Assembly (NCBI GenBank): GCA_002403905.1
Contig: DHIR01000166.1
Location: 20,124 to 31,646, forward strand
Length of the DNA stretch: 11,523 bases
Direction of reading: 5' to 3'
Source: Mucilaginibacter sp. UBA4741
Lineage (GTDB): Bacteria; Bacteroidota; Bacteroidia; Sphingobacteriales; Sphingobacteriaceae
Below, in pieces: positions 6,208 through 11,523 of this stretch. The position numbers were made by a program, and so were the translations under genes. Under the pieces are notes generated by a model. It was not told the DNA's origin. It was given only the letters and a program-made list of their open reading frames with translations, and ran no database searches. The stretch's first letter is position 1; every line of letters begins with the position of its first letter.

Positions 6208-7356
6208 TTATAAATTTCCCCTCAATTCCTGTTCACGCTCAATGGCCTCAAACAAAGCCTTAAAATTACCCGCGCCAAATGATTTGGCACCTTTTCGTTG
6301 TATGATCTCGAAGAACAAAGTCGGCCTGTCCTCAACCGGTTTGGTGAATATCTGGAGTAGGTAACCTTCATCATCACGGTCAACCAAAATACCTAGTTTC
6401 TCCAACGGACCTAAATCCTCATCAATATGGCCAACTCGTGCGGTTAGCTCTTTATAGTACGATGTTGGTACGGTTAAAAACTCAACCCCACGGCTTTGCA
6501 GATCGGTTACAGTTTTTACAATATCATGGGTAGCTAATGCCAGATGTTGTACGCCTTCCCCTTCATAAAATTCTAAATACTCTTCAATTTGCGATTTCTT
6601 TTTACCCTCGGCAGGCTCGTTTATCGGGAACTTTACGTAACCGTTTCCGTTGCTCATTACCTTGCTCATTAAGGCTGAGTATTCTGTAGATATCATTTTA
6701 TCATCAAACGTCAGGATGTTTTTAAAGCCCATAATGTCCTCATAAAAATTAACCCAATCGTTCATTTTATGCCAACCTACGTTGCCTACGCAATGGTCAA
6801 CATATAATAAGCCAGTATCAGTTGGCTGATAAGCGGTTTGATGCGCCTGATATCCCGGCAGGAATAAACCTTTATAGTTTTTACGCTCTATGAACAAGTG
6901 AACTGTTTCGCCATACAATTTGATACCGCTGGTGCGCACCTCGCCAAATTCATCCGTAATGGTTTGTGGTTGTTGATAGGGCTCGGCACCCCGCTTGGTA
7001 GTTTGTTCAAAGGCATCATAAGCGTCATCAACCCAAAGGGCCAGTATTTTTACGCCATCGCCATGTTTTTTAATATGCTCGGCAATTAGATGGTCGGAGT
7101 GTAGGGGAGTGGTCAATACCAATCGTATTTTGCCTTGCTGCAAAACGTACGATGCACGGTCACGCACACCAGTTTCGGGTCCGGCATAAGCCAAATCCTG
7201 GAAGCCGAAAGCGGTTTTATAATAATGCGCCGCTTGTTTGGCGTTGCCAACGTAAAACTCCACGTAGTCGGTGCCATTAAGGGGCAAGAAATCAGCCCCC
7301 TCTAAATCTCTCCCGGTAGGGAAGACTTTTTTATTTTCGATTGTTTGTGTTGTCAT
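6208..7356 (-). CDS. hpd: 4-hydroxyphenylpyruvate dioxygenase
   Basis: This Fe(II) enzyme converts 4-hydroxyphenylpyruvate and O2 to homogentisate and CO2, the committed step of tyrosine breakdown. The 382 residues form the two vicinal-oxygen-chelate domains of the family: the N-terminal domain starts at NGTDYVEFYVGNA (27-39) and the catalytic C-terminal domain at about 182. The iron facial triad is visible as H188 (YVDHCVGNV), H271 (GVQHLALAT) and E350 (LFFEIIQRKG). The C-terminal helix that gates the active site (about 361-380) is present. Residues 10-21 (KVFPTGRDLEGA) are encoded by a copy of one arm of the palindromic repeat that lies just upstream of the gene, so this stretch is repeat-derived rather than family sequence. 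The next residues, DFLPLNGTDY, return to the family pattern. The start at 7356 lies 11 nt from the intergenic repeat; no strong ribosome binding site is seen. Confidence 0.95.
   Translation of the reverse strand: MTTQTIENKKVFPTGRDLEGADFLPLNGTDYVEFYVGNAKQAAHYYKTAFGFQDLAYAGPETGVRDRASYVLQQGKIRLVLTTPLHSDHLIAEHIKKHGDGVKILALWVDDAYDAFEQTTKRGAEPYQQPQTITDEFGEVRTSGIKLYGETVHLFIERKNYKGLFLPGYQAHQTAYQPTDTGLLYVDHCVGNVGWHKMNDWVNFYEDIMGFKNILTFDDKMISTEYSALMSKVMSNGNGYVKFPINEPAEGKKKSQIEEYLEFYEGEGVQHLALATHDIVKTVTDLQSRGVEFLTVPTSYYKELTARVGHIDEDLGPLEKLGILVDRDDEGYLLQIFTKPVEDRPTLFFEIIQRKGAKSFGAGNFKALFEAIEREQELRGNL
7294..7330. repeat. 37-bp repeat arm embedded in the hpd coding sequence
   Basis: This segment matches 7368-7404 at 35 of 37 positions in the same orientation; the two differences are both transitions (positions 18 and 29 of the repeat). 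On the coding strand it reads in frame as K10 to A21 of HPPD. The unmutated intergenic copy read in the same frame would give KVSPTGGDLEGA, so the two changes are Ser to Phe and Gly to Arg. Only this one arm is present here, not the full element. Confidence 0.85.
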
Positions 7357-7367
7357 GATGTTTTATT

Positions 7368-7466
7368 AGCCCCCTCTAAATCTCCCCCGGTAGGGGAGAC
7401 TTTTGAAAGGATTTGTTTTTCTACATTTTAAAGCTCTTCCTTCCCGGGGAGGGTTTGGGAGGGGCT
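7368..7466. repeat. Palindromic intergenic repeat element between hmgA and hpd
   Basis: This block of about 99 bp is bounded by AGCCCC (7368-7373) and GGGGCT (7461-7466). The left arm holds the hairpin TCTCCCC/GGGGAGA (7381-7387 with 7393-7399, loop CGGTA). The right arm (about 7431-7466) is an imperfect inverted counterpart containing CTTCC..GGGGAGGG. The two GC-rich arms are joined by an AT-rich centre (about 7405-7430). It begins 2 bp beyond the hmgA stop on the transcript and ends 11 bp before the hpd start, filling the junction. ATTAG flanks both sides (7365-7369 and 7468-7472), which could be a short target duplication or chance. No protein is encoded. Confidence 0.75.
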
Positions 7467-7468
7467 GA

Positions 7469-8626
7469 TTAGCTTATCCAACTCTTATAATAATCCTCAT
7501 CTTCAATTTTGATAGCATCTTCTGTCAGCATCAGCGGGCGAAAAGGGTCTATCATTACCGCTAGTTCATCGGTTGATTCTTTGCCGATAGATTTCTCTAC
7601 CGAACCCGGCGCAGGCCCATGGGGTATGCCGCCGGGGTGCAGGGTGATCTGTCCTTTTACTACACTTTTTCGGCTCATAAAGTCGCCATCTACGTAGTAC
7701 AGTACTTCATCGCTATCCACATTGCTGTGATTGTAGGGTGCCGGGATTGAAAGCGGGTGATAATCAAACTTGCGCGGCACAAATGAGCAGATCACAAAGT
7801 TATGCCCCTCGAAAGTTTGATGTACCGGTGGTGGCTGGTGCAAACGCCCGGTTATCGGTTCAAAATCATGGATAGAAAATGCCCATGGATAATGGAACCC
7901 ATCCCAACCCACAAAATCAAAAGGGTGTGTGCCGTAGATGTATGGGTATATCAAACCTTGTTTTTTTATCAGTATTTTAAAATCACCTTTTTCATCGTGC
8001 GTTTCTAAATTTTCGGGTTGACGAATATCACGCTCACAATAAGGCGCATGTTCCATTAATTGCCCCGCGCTGTTTAAATATCGTTTGGGCGGGCGTATGG
8101 GGCTAAAGCTTTCCACAATAAACAAGCGATTAGCTTCGGTATCAAACTCCATTTGGTAGATGGTACCACGGGGGATTATTAGATAATCGCCGTAGGCAAA
8201 CTTGATATCACCAAAGCCCGTTTTTAATGTTCCCGTTCCTTCATGAATAAATACTACTTCATCGGCCTGGCTATTTTTGTAGAAATAGTCGGTCATTGAT
8301 TTGCGGGGGGCCGCCAGCGAAATATGCAGATCGCTATTAACTAAAACCGGTTTGCGGCTTTGCAGGTAATCATCTTCGGGTTTTATATTAAAACCTATCA
8401 GACTGGTATGCTTGAGGTGTTTTTCGCGGGCGATCTTTGGCTCAACTGAATATGGCTCGCCTAACTCTTTAACCATCGTTGGCGGGTAGGCATGATAAAC
8501 TAAGGAGTACACGCTTGAGAAACCTTCGGTCGAAACCAGTTCCTCTGCATATAAAGTACCATCCGGCTTCCTGAACTGGGTATGCCGTTTGTGCGGGATT
8601 TTACCTAAGGTATAATAGCTTGGCAT
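7469..8626 (-). CDS. hmgA: Homogentisate 1,2-dioxygenase
   Basis: This iron-dependent ring-cleaving enzyme of the cupin fold opens homogentisate to maleylacetoacetate. Recognisable stretches include HKRHTQFRKPDGTLYAEEL (12-30), the central YGDYLIIPRGTIYQ (145-158), VHQTFEGHNFVICSFVPR (268-285) and PAPYNHSNVDSDEVLYYV (295-312). Likely iron ligands are H300, E307 and H336 (the PHGP motif); H290 in FDYHP is also conserved in character. At 385 residues it is shorter than the roughly 430-445-residue proteobacterial and animal enzymes and belongs to the compact form common in Bacteroidota. It starts 3 bp beyond the stop of the flavin reductase-like gene, so translation is probably coupled. The iron ligand assignment is by motif inspection only. 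Confidence 0.92.
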   Translation of the reverse strand: MPSYYTLGKIPHKRHTQFRKPDGTLYAEELVSTEGFSSVYSLVYHAYPPTMVKELGEPYSVEPKIAREKHLKHTSLIGFNIKPEDDYLQSRKPVLVNSDLHISLAAPRKSMTDYFYKNSQADEVVFIHEGTGTLKTGFGDIKFAYGDYLIIPRGTIYQMEFDTEANRLFIVESFSPIRPPKRYLNSAGQLMEHAPYCERDIRQPENLETHDEKGDFKILIKKQGLIYPYIYGTHPFDFVGWDGFHYPWAFSIHDFEPITGRLHQPPPVHQTFEGHNFVICSFVPRKFDYHPLSIPAPYNHSNVDSDEVLYYVDGDFMSRKSVVKGQITLHPGGIPHGPAPGSVEKSIGKESTDELAVMIDPFRPLMLTEDAIKIEDEDYYKSWIS

Positions 8627-8629
8627 AAT

Positions 8630-9268
8630 CTATTGAGTTAATGTTTCATTAATAGGTTTGGGTAACGCAAACAAACTCTCTGGCGTTACGCGGGTATACC
8701 AGTCGCCGCCAAGGCGGGCAACCATGTCAAAATTCTCTTGTATGGGTTTGCCTGCTTCATCCAGCAGGTCCTCTCTAAAATGTATGGTCTTAATTTCGGC
8801 TAAAACCAAATTGCCTGCACCTGGGCCATCGCCCAGTGGAATTATCTGTTTAACCAAACATTCTAATTGTACAGGCGACTCAGCAACGCGGGGAGGTTTT
8901 ACATGTACAGATGCTAATTCGGTTAATCCAGCCTCGGTAAATTCGTTTACGCCTTTAGCGTATTCGGCACTGGCTTGGTTTACTTTGTAAACGATTTTAT
9001 GATCTACAATATTGATAACACACTCTGCTACTTCCTGAACATTCTCTAAAGTGTGTTTGGTGGTATTATCCCTAACCCTGCGCGATGGCGAAAAGATGCA
9101 CACCGGCGGGTTAGCGCTAAATAAATTAAAAAAGCTAAACGGACTCAGGTTAACCTTACCATCCTTATCAATGGTTGATACCAACGCGATGGGCCGCGGC
9201 GCAATGGCATGCTGCAGGTAATTGTGTATCTGCGCCGTAGTCATCTCGTTGGTTTCAAAGGTTTTCAT
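8630..9268 (-). CDS. Flavin reductase-like protein (FMN-binding split barrel)
   Basis: The 212-residue product has the flavin-reductase-like split-barrel pattern: APRPIALVSTIDKDGKVNLS (23-42), then PFSFFNLFSANPP (43-55) and a loop with SRRVRDNTTKHTL (62-74) that in this family contacts the FMN phosphate. Family members bind FMN and reduce flavin with NAD(P)H, or act as FMN-binding accessory proteins. No step of homogentisate catabolism is known to need a free flavin reductase, so its role here is unknown. Its position, with 3-bp gaps on both sides between the hydrolase and dioxygenase genes, argues strongly for a function tied to this pathway: perhaps reducing iron or flavin to keep the dioxygenases active, or detoxifying quinone (benzoquinone acetate) formed by homogentisate oxidation. 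Those roles are speculation. Confidence 0.85.
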   Translation of the reverse strand: MKTFETNEMTTAQIHNYLQHAIAPRPIALVSTIDKDGKVNLSPFSFFNLFSANPPVCIFSPSRRVRDNTTKHTLENVQEVAECVINIVDHKIVYKVNQASAEYAKGVNEFTEAGLTELASVHVKPPRVAESPVQLECLVKQIIPLGDGPGAGNLVLAEIKTIHFREDLLDEAGKPIQENFDMVARLGGDWYTRVTPESLFALPKPINETLTQ

Positions 9269-9271
9269 CGG

Positions 9272-10159
9272 TTATTTCTTTTGCTTTAGTATAGACCAAC
9301 TGGTTGCTTCGGCAACTATGGTGTTGCTTAATGTGCCTAACCCGGTAATTTCCATTTCAACTATATCACCATCTTTAAGCCATTGGGTTTTATAATAGGG
9401 GCTGTTTAGTAAACCTGTGCCATTCAATTCTAAAAAGCAACCAGTGCCTACAGTACCCGAGCCAATAACATCACCAGGATATAAGTCGCAACCGTATGAC
9501 GCGCGTTCAATAATCTCGGCAAAGGTCCAGTCCATATCAGCCATATTACCGCGCGATACCTCTACGCCGTTAACTTTGCAAGTCATGGTTAAATTATAGT
9601 TATTACCCACATGGCCGGGTTTGGGGTTACATTTGTATGGTTCCAATTCATCGGGTGTTACCAGCCATGGGCCAATAACGGTGGCGAAGTCCTTCCCTTT
9701 GGCGGGGCCGAGGTTTAGTAGCATTTCTTCCATTTGCAGCGTGCGTGCACTTAAATCATTCATAATAGTATAGCCTTTTATATAACTATCAGCATCCGCG
9801 GCCTTTATGTTTCTACCCTGTTTGCCGATGACGATAGCAACCTCCAACTCAAAATCCAGTTTCTCAAAATGATCGGGCATGCAGTAAATAGGGCCGGGGC
9901 CGTAGATAGCGTTGTGATTGGTAAAATAAAAGATGGGGTATTGGTCAAATTCCTTGATCATTTCCAGTCCGCGGTTACGGCGGGCCGATGCCACATGCTG
10001 ACGAAAAGCATACCCATCCCGGCAAGATGTAGGATGTGGTACCGGCGCTAAAAGCTCATAGGTATACACCGGCTGATTAGTCTGCAAATCATAAATCTGT
10101 TCATTTACAACTATGCCTTCCCGCTCTTCGTTATTGATTTGATAGGTTACCAATTTCAT
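9272..10159 (-). CDS. fahA: Fumarylacetoacetate hydrolase family protein (fumarylacetoacetase)
   Basis: By context this enzyme performs the last step, splitting fumarylacetoacetate into fumarate and acetoacetate. The 295-residue product has an N-terminal cap (1-75) and the FAH catalytic fold. KLDFELEVAIVIGKQGRNI (100-118) carries metal-binding E104 and E106, and MNDLSART (133-140) carries D135. GKDFATVIGPWLVTPDEL (155-172) and the late GDVIGSGTVGTG segment are also typical. It is shorter than the roughly 420-residue eukaryotic fumarylacetoacetase, and the wider family includes other acylpyruvate and diketo-acid hydrolases, so the exact substrate rests on the operon. It is the first gene of the operon, starting at an ATG (10159) opposite the Lrp-type regulator. 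No perfect TAnnTTTG box was found on this strand upstream, which may mean a weak or activator-dependent promoter. Confidence 0.9.
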   Translation of the reverse strand: MKLVTYQINNEEREGIVVNEQIYDLQTNQPVYTYELLAPVPHPTSCRDGYAFRQHVASARRNRGLEMIKEFDQYPIFYFTNHNAIYGPGPIYCMPDHFEKLDFELEVAIVIGKQGRNIKAADADSYIKGYTIMNDLSARTLQMEEMLLNLGPAKGKDFATVIGPWLVTPDELEPYKCNPKPGHVGNNYNLTMTCKVNGVEVSRGNMADMDWTFAEIIERASYGCDLYPGDVIGSGTVGTGCFLELNGTGLLNSPYYKTQWLKDGDIVEMEITGLGTLSNTIVAEATSWSILKQKK

Positions 10160-10203
10160 AACCTAAAGTTCGGGCTTTACAGGATAGAAGTTTGTATGAT
10201 GAT

Positions 10204-10253
10204 AAATAATTCGTTATTTGTCCGATATTGTTGCAATAAGTTGGATATAATCC
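10204..10253. promoter_or_regulatory. Cluster of dyads in the fahA/lrp divergent intergenic region, candidate Lrp-type operators
   Basis: Three adjoining dyads are visible: AAATAA-TTCG-TTATTT (10204-10219); TATTG-TTG-CAATA (10226-10238) inside a longer imperfect palindrome from TCC (10221-10223) to GGA (10243-10245); and GGAT-ATA-ATCC (10243-10253). Their centres lie about 21 and 16 bp apart. Lrp/AsnC octamers typically bind several loosely conserved dyads, so this is a plausible site for the adjacent regulator. Some small dyads are expected by chance at this AT content. Confidence 0.4.
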
Positions 10254-10266
10254 GAAAAATTAGCTT

Positions 10267-10274
10267 TATTTTTG
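10267..10274 (+). promoter_or_regulatory. Candidate -7 box for the Lrp-type regulator gene
   Basis: TATTTTTG matches the Bacteroidota TAnnTTTG consensus fully and ends 22 nt before the regulator ATG, implying a short leader. The upstream element is weak (GTTG at 10240-10243, spacing 23). The dyad cluster lies directly upstream and partly covers the -33 region, which would fit autoregulation. Confidence 0.4.
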
Positions 10275-10296
10275 TTTTAACCGAATTATAAACGAC

Positions 10297-10767
10297 ATGC
10301 TTGATAAACTAGATCAAACGGATATCCGCATCCTGCAAATTTTGCAGGATAACGCGCGCTTAACCAATAAAGAAATAGGGGAGAAGCTATTTAAAAGTGC
10401 CAGCACTATTAATGACCGAATCAGGCGGATGCAGGATAAAGGGTACATTAAAAAGTATGTAGCCGTGCTTGACCCTAAAATGATCGGTCGTGGTTTCACC
10501 GCCTTTACTCATGTACATTTAAAGGATCATAGTAAAGAAATTATTAATCATTTTGAAAGTGAAATAGTGAAACTGCCCGAGGTGCTGGAGTGTTACCACA
10601 TGTCTGGCCAGTATGATTTTATATTGCGCGTAGCAGTAAAAGATCTGGATGCTTACCATATTTTCCTGATGAATAATTTGTTCGAAAAATTCTCTATCGG
10701 CTCAATAGAAAGTACTTTTGTAATGCGTGAAGCTAAAGCCGAAATGGCCGCGCCTTTTCTTCCTTAA
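10297..10767 (+). CDS. Lrp/AsnC family transcriptional regulator
   Basis: The 156-residue length and layout are standard for the family. The N-terminal winged helix-turn-helix reads from LDQTDIRILQILQDNARLTN (5-24) through EIGEKLFKSASTINDRIRRM (26-45) to the DKGYIKKYVAVLDP wing (47-60). From about residue 64 the RAM/ACT-type ligand-binding domain follows, with VLECYHMSGQYDFILRV (about 96-112) as its glycine-containing core. Members bind amino acids and control their metabolism. The gene is divergent from the aromatic catabolic operon across 137 bp, so it most likely senses phenylalanine, tyrosine or a related amino acid and controls that operon; this is inference from position. A GNAT gene follows after 2 bp. 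Start ATG is at 10297 with a short leader and no clear ribosome binding site. Confidence 0.93.
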   Translation: MLDKLDQTDIRILQILQDNARLTNKEIGEKLFKSASTINDRIRRMQDKGYIKKYVAVLDPKMIGRGFTAFTHVHLKDHSKEIINHFESEIVKLPEVLECYHMSGQYDFILRVAVKDLDAYHIFLMNNLFEKFSIGSIESTFVMREAKAEMAAPFLP

Positions 10768-10769
10768 TA

Positions 10770-11228
10770 ATGGACAATATCGAACTAAAAAGAACCACCA
10801 GCGCCAACCCGGACTTTAGGTTGTTAGTCGTCGAATTGGATGTGGATCTACGCGTCCGCAACGGAGAGGTAATGGATATTTATGACCAGCATAATATCAT
10901 CGAGCAAATTGATACGGTGGTTATAGCGTATATGGGTGATATACCCGCCGGCTGCGGCTGCTTTAAAAAATTCAGTACAGATGCTGTTGAAATAAAACGA
11001 ATGTTTGTACGGCACAACTTTCGTGGAAAAGGTATAAGCGCCGCTATCCTTAGAGATCTGGAAAAATGGGCACTTGAAGAAGGTTTTAAATTTACAGTCC
11101 TTGAAACAGGTAACCGCCAAACAGAAGCGCTTGGATTGTATCAAAAAATGGGATATGAAAACATACCCAAATATGAGCCGTATGTTGATCTGCCGGATAG
11201 TATTTGTTTTAGAAAGCAGTTGGTTTGA
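10770..11228 (+). CDS. GNAT family N-acetyltransferase
   Basis: The 152-residue product is a single GNAT domain. The acetyl-CoA pyrophosphate loop is clear: KRMFVRHNFRGKGISAAIL (76-94), with the R-G-K-G-I-S turn at 85-90. The preceding strand holds VVIAYMGDIPAGCGCFKKF (50-68), and the C-terminal LGLYQKMGYENIPKYEPY (121-138) is the usual closing motif. It transfers an acetyl group from acetyl-CoA to an amine; the substrate cannot be read from the sequence. It begins 2 bp after the regulator stop (overlapping context TAATAATG) and is almost certainly co-transcribed and translationally coupled with it. An antisense open frame covering much of this gene has no protein-like features. The C-terminus ends at the TGA at 11226-11228. 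Confidence 0.88.
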   Translation: MDNIELKRTTSANPDFRLLVVELDVDLRVRNGEVMDIYDQHNIIEQIDTVVIAYMGDIPAGCGCFKKFSTDAVEIKRMFVRHNFRGKGISAAILRDLEKWALEEGFKFTVLETGNRQTEALGLYQKMGYENIPKYEPYVDLPDSICFRKQLV

Positions 11229-11331
11229 TGGGCTAATCAACGAAGTCTTTAGATGCGCAAATGGCTTCATTATTTGGGCCGATGGCACTAAAAAAATCCC
11301 TAACAATCATCCTATTTATCATTCATTTTTT

Positions 11332-11339
11332 TAAGTTTG
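11332..11339 (+). promoter_or_regulatory. Candidate -7 box upstream of the Tat-signal gene
   Basis: TAAGTTTG is a full match to TAnnTTTG, 43 nt upstream of the ATG at 11383, in the 154-bp gap after the GNAT gene. No good -33 TTTG is seen at the usual spacing. No terminator hairpin was found in this gap. Confidence 0.35.
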
Positions 11340-11382
11340 AATCCACCAGGCAATAGCCAAACATAAAAACCAAATAAAGAAT

Positions 11383-11523
11383 ATGGAAAATAAACGCAGG
11401 AATTTTTTAAAACTCACAGGGCTGGCAGGCTTTGGTGTATTTGGAAGCGGCATTTTTAAAGGGTTTGCTAAAGATGTGCCGGGCAAAGCTGAAAGCTCTC
11501 AACAAATTGATAGCTATAAACAG
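11383..11523 (+). CDS. Tat-exported protein, N-terminal fragment (continues beyond right edge)
   Basis: Only the first 47 codons are present. The sequence begins MENKRRNFLKLTGLAGFGVF, a textbook twin-arginine signal: RR at 5-6 followed by NFLKL, then a weakly hydrophobic glycine-rich stretch (about 11-25), then a polar, probably mature, region (GKAESSQQ). The product is therefore likely folded in the cytoplasm and exported by the Tat system. In Bacteroidota this signal often precedes sugar oxidoreductases of the Gfo/Idh type, sugar phosphate isomerase-like proteins and other cofactor enzymes, but nothing in the visible part identifies the domain. The start at 11383 is supported by the position of the RR motif and by a -7 box upstream. 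Confidence 0.75.
   Translation, partial: MENKRRNFLKLTGLAGFGVFGSGIFKGFAKDVPGKAESSQQIDSYKQ

Noticed and set aside
6128..6364. 78-codon plus-strand frame starting inside the palindromic element
   Set aside because: It begins in repeat DNA and runs antisense to the conserved HPPD C-terminus.
7294..7466. CRISPR-like repetition
   Set aside because: There are only two copies of the 37-bp unit, one inside a coding gene, and they belong to a palindromic element with no regular spacers.
8658..8990. 110-codon plus-strand frame opposite the flavin reductase-like gene
   Set aside because: It is antisense to a well-supported gene with tight operon spacing; no independent support.
10848..11306. 152-codon minus-strand open frame opposite the GNAT gene
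   Set aside because: The plus-strand frame has clear GNAT motifs; the antisense frame has no recognisable motif and extends into the intergenic region by chance.
11074..11334. 86-codon plus-strand frame overlapping the GNAT end and the following gap
   Set aside because: It is out of frame with the GNAT gene for most of its length and shows no protein-like composition.

Overview
The window looks like a chromosomal segment from a Bacteroidota bacterium, most likely Sphingobacteriaceae (Mucilaginibacter/Pedobacter-like). The reasons are moderate-to-low GC with very AT-rich intergenic DNA, few Shine-Dalgarno sequences, TAnnTTTG-type -7 boxes upstream of several genes, protein variants typical of that phylum (DUF1080 protein, short homogentisate dioxygenase, long phenylalanine hydroxylase), and GC-rich palindromic intergenic repeats. 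The genus is an inference from remembered sequence style, not from a search.

Layout. Positions 1-1779 (minus strand) hold an exported sugar-oxidation/hydrolysis pair: a DUF1080 (3-keto-disaccharide hydrolase-type) protein followed by the N-terminal 300 residues of a secreted beta-propeller 'membrane-bound dehydrogenase'-type protein that runs off the left edge. Positions 1923-3287 (minus) encode a divergent monofunctional aspartokinase resembling the Ask_Ect type. Positions 3442-4323 (plus, GTG start) encode a membrane-anchored GH25 lysozyme-like muramidase whose 3' end overlaps the convergent phenylalanine hydroxylase gene by 15 bp.

Positions 4309-10159 (minus) form the heart of the window: an aromatic amino acid catabolic operon. 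In transcription order it reads fumarylacetoacetase-family hydrolase, flavin reductase-like protein, homogentisate 1,2-dioxygenase, 4-hydroxyphenylpyruvate dioxygenase, phenylalanine hydroxylase. Together these take phenylalanine to tyrosine, then (after a transamination not encoded here) 4-hydroxyphenylpyruvate to homogentisate to maleylacetoacetate, and, after isomerisation by an enzyme also not seen here, fumarylacetoacetate to fumarate and acetoacetate. The first two junctions are only 3 bp. The last two junctions are filled almost entirely by two different palindromic repeat elements. A 37-bp arm of one of these elements also lies in frame inside the 5' end of the hpd coding sequence and contributes 12 residues to the enzyme.

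Positions 10297-11228 (plus) carry a divergent Lrp/AsnC-type regulator and a GNAT acetyltransferase 2 bp downstream. The 137-bp divergent intergenic region holds several dyads and is the probable regulatory region of the operon. At 11383 an exported protein with a twin-arginine signal begins and runs off the right edge.

No tRNA, rRNA, CRISPR array, insertion sequence or prophage gene was seen. The most notable observations are the repeat-derived peptide in HPPD, the palindromes filling operon junctions, and a phenylalanine hydroxylase carrying an internally duplicated C-terminal domain.
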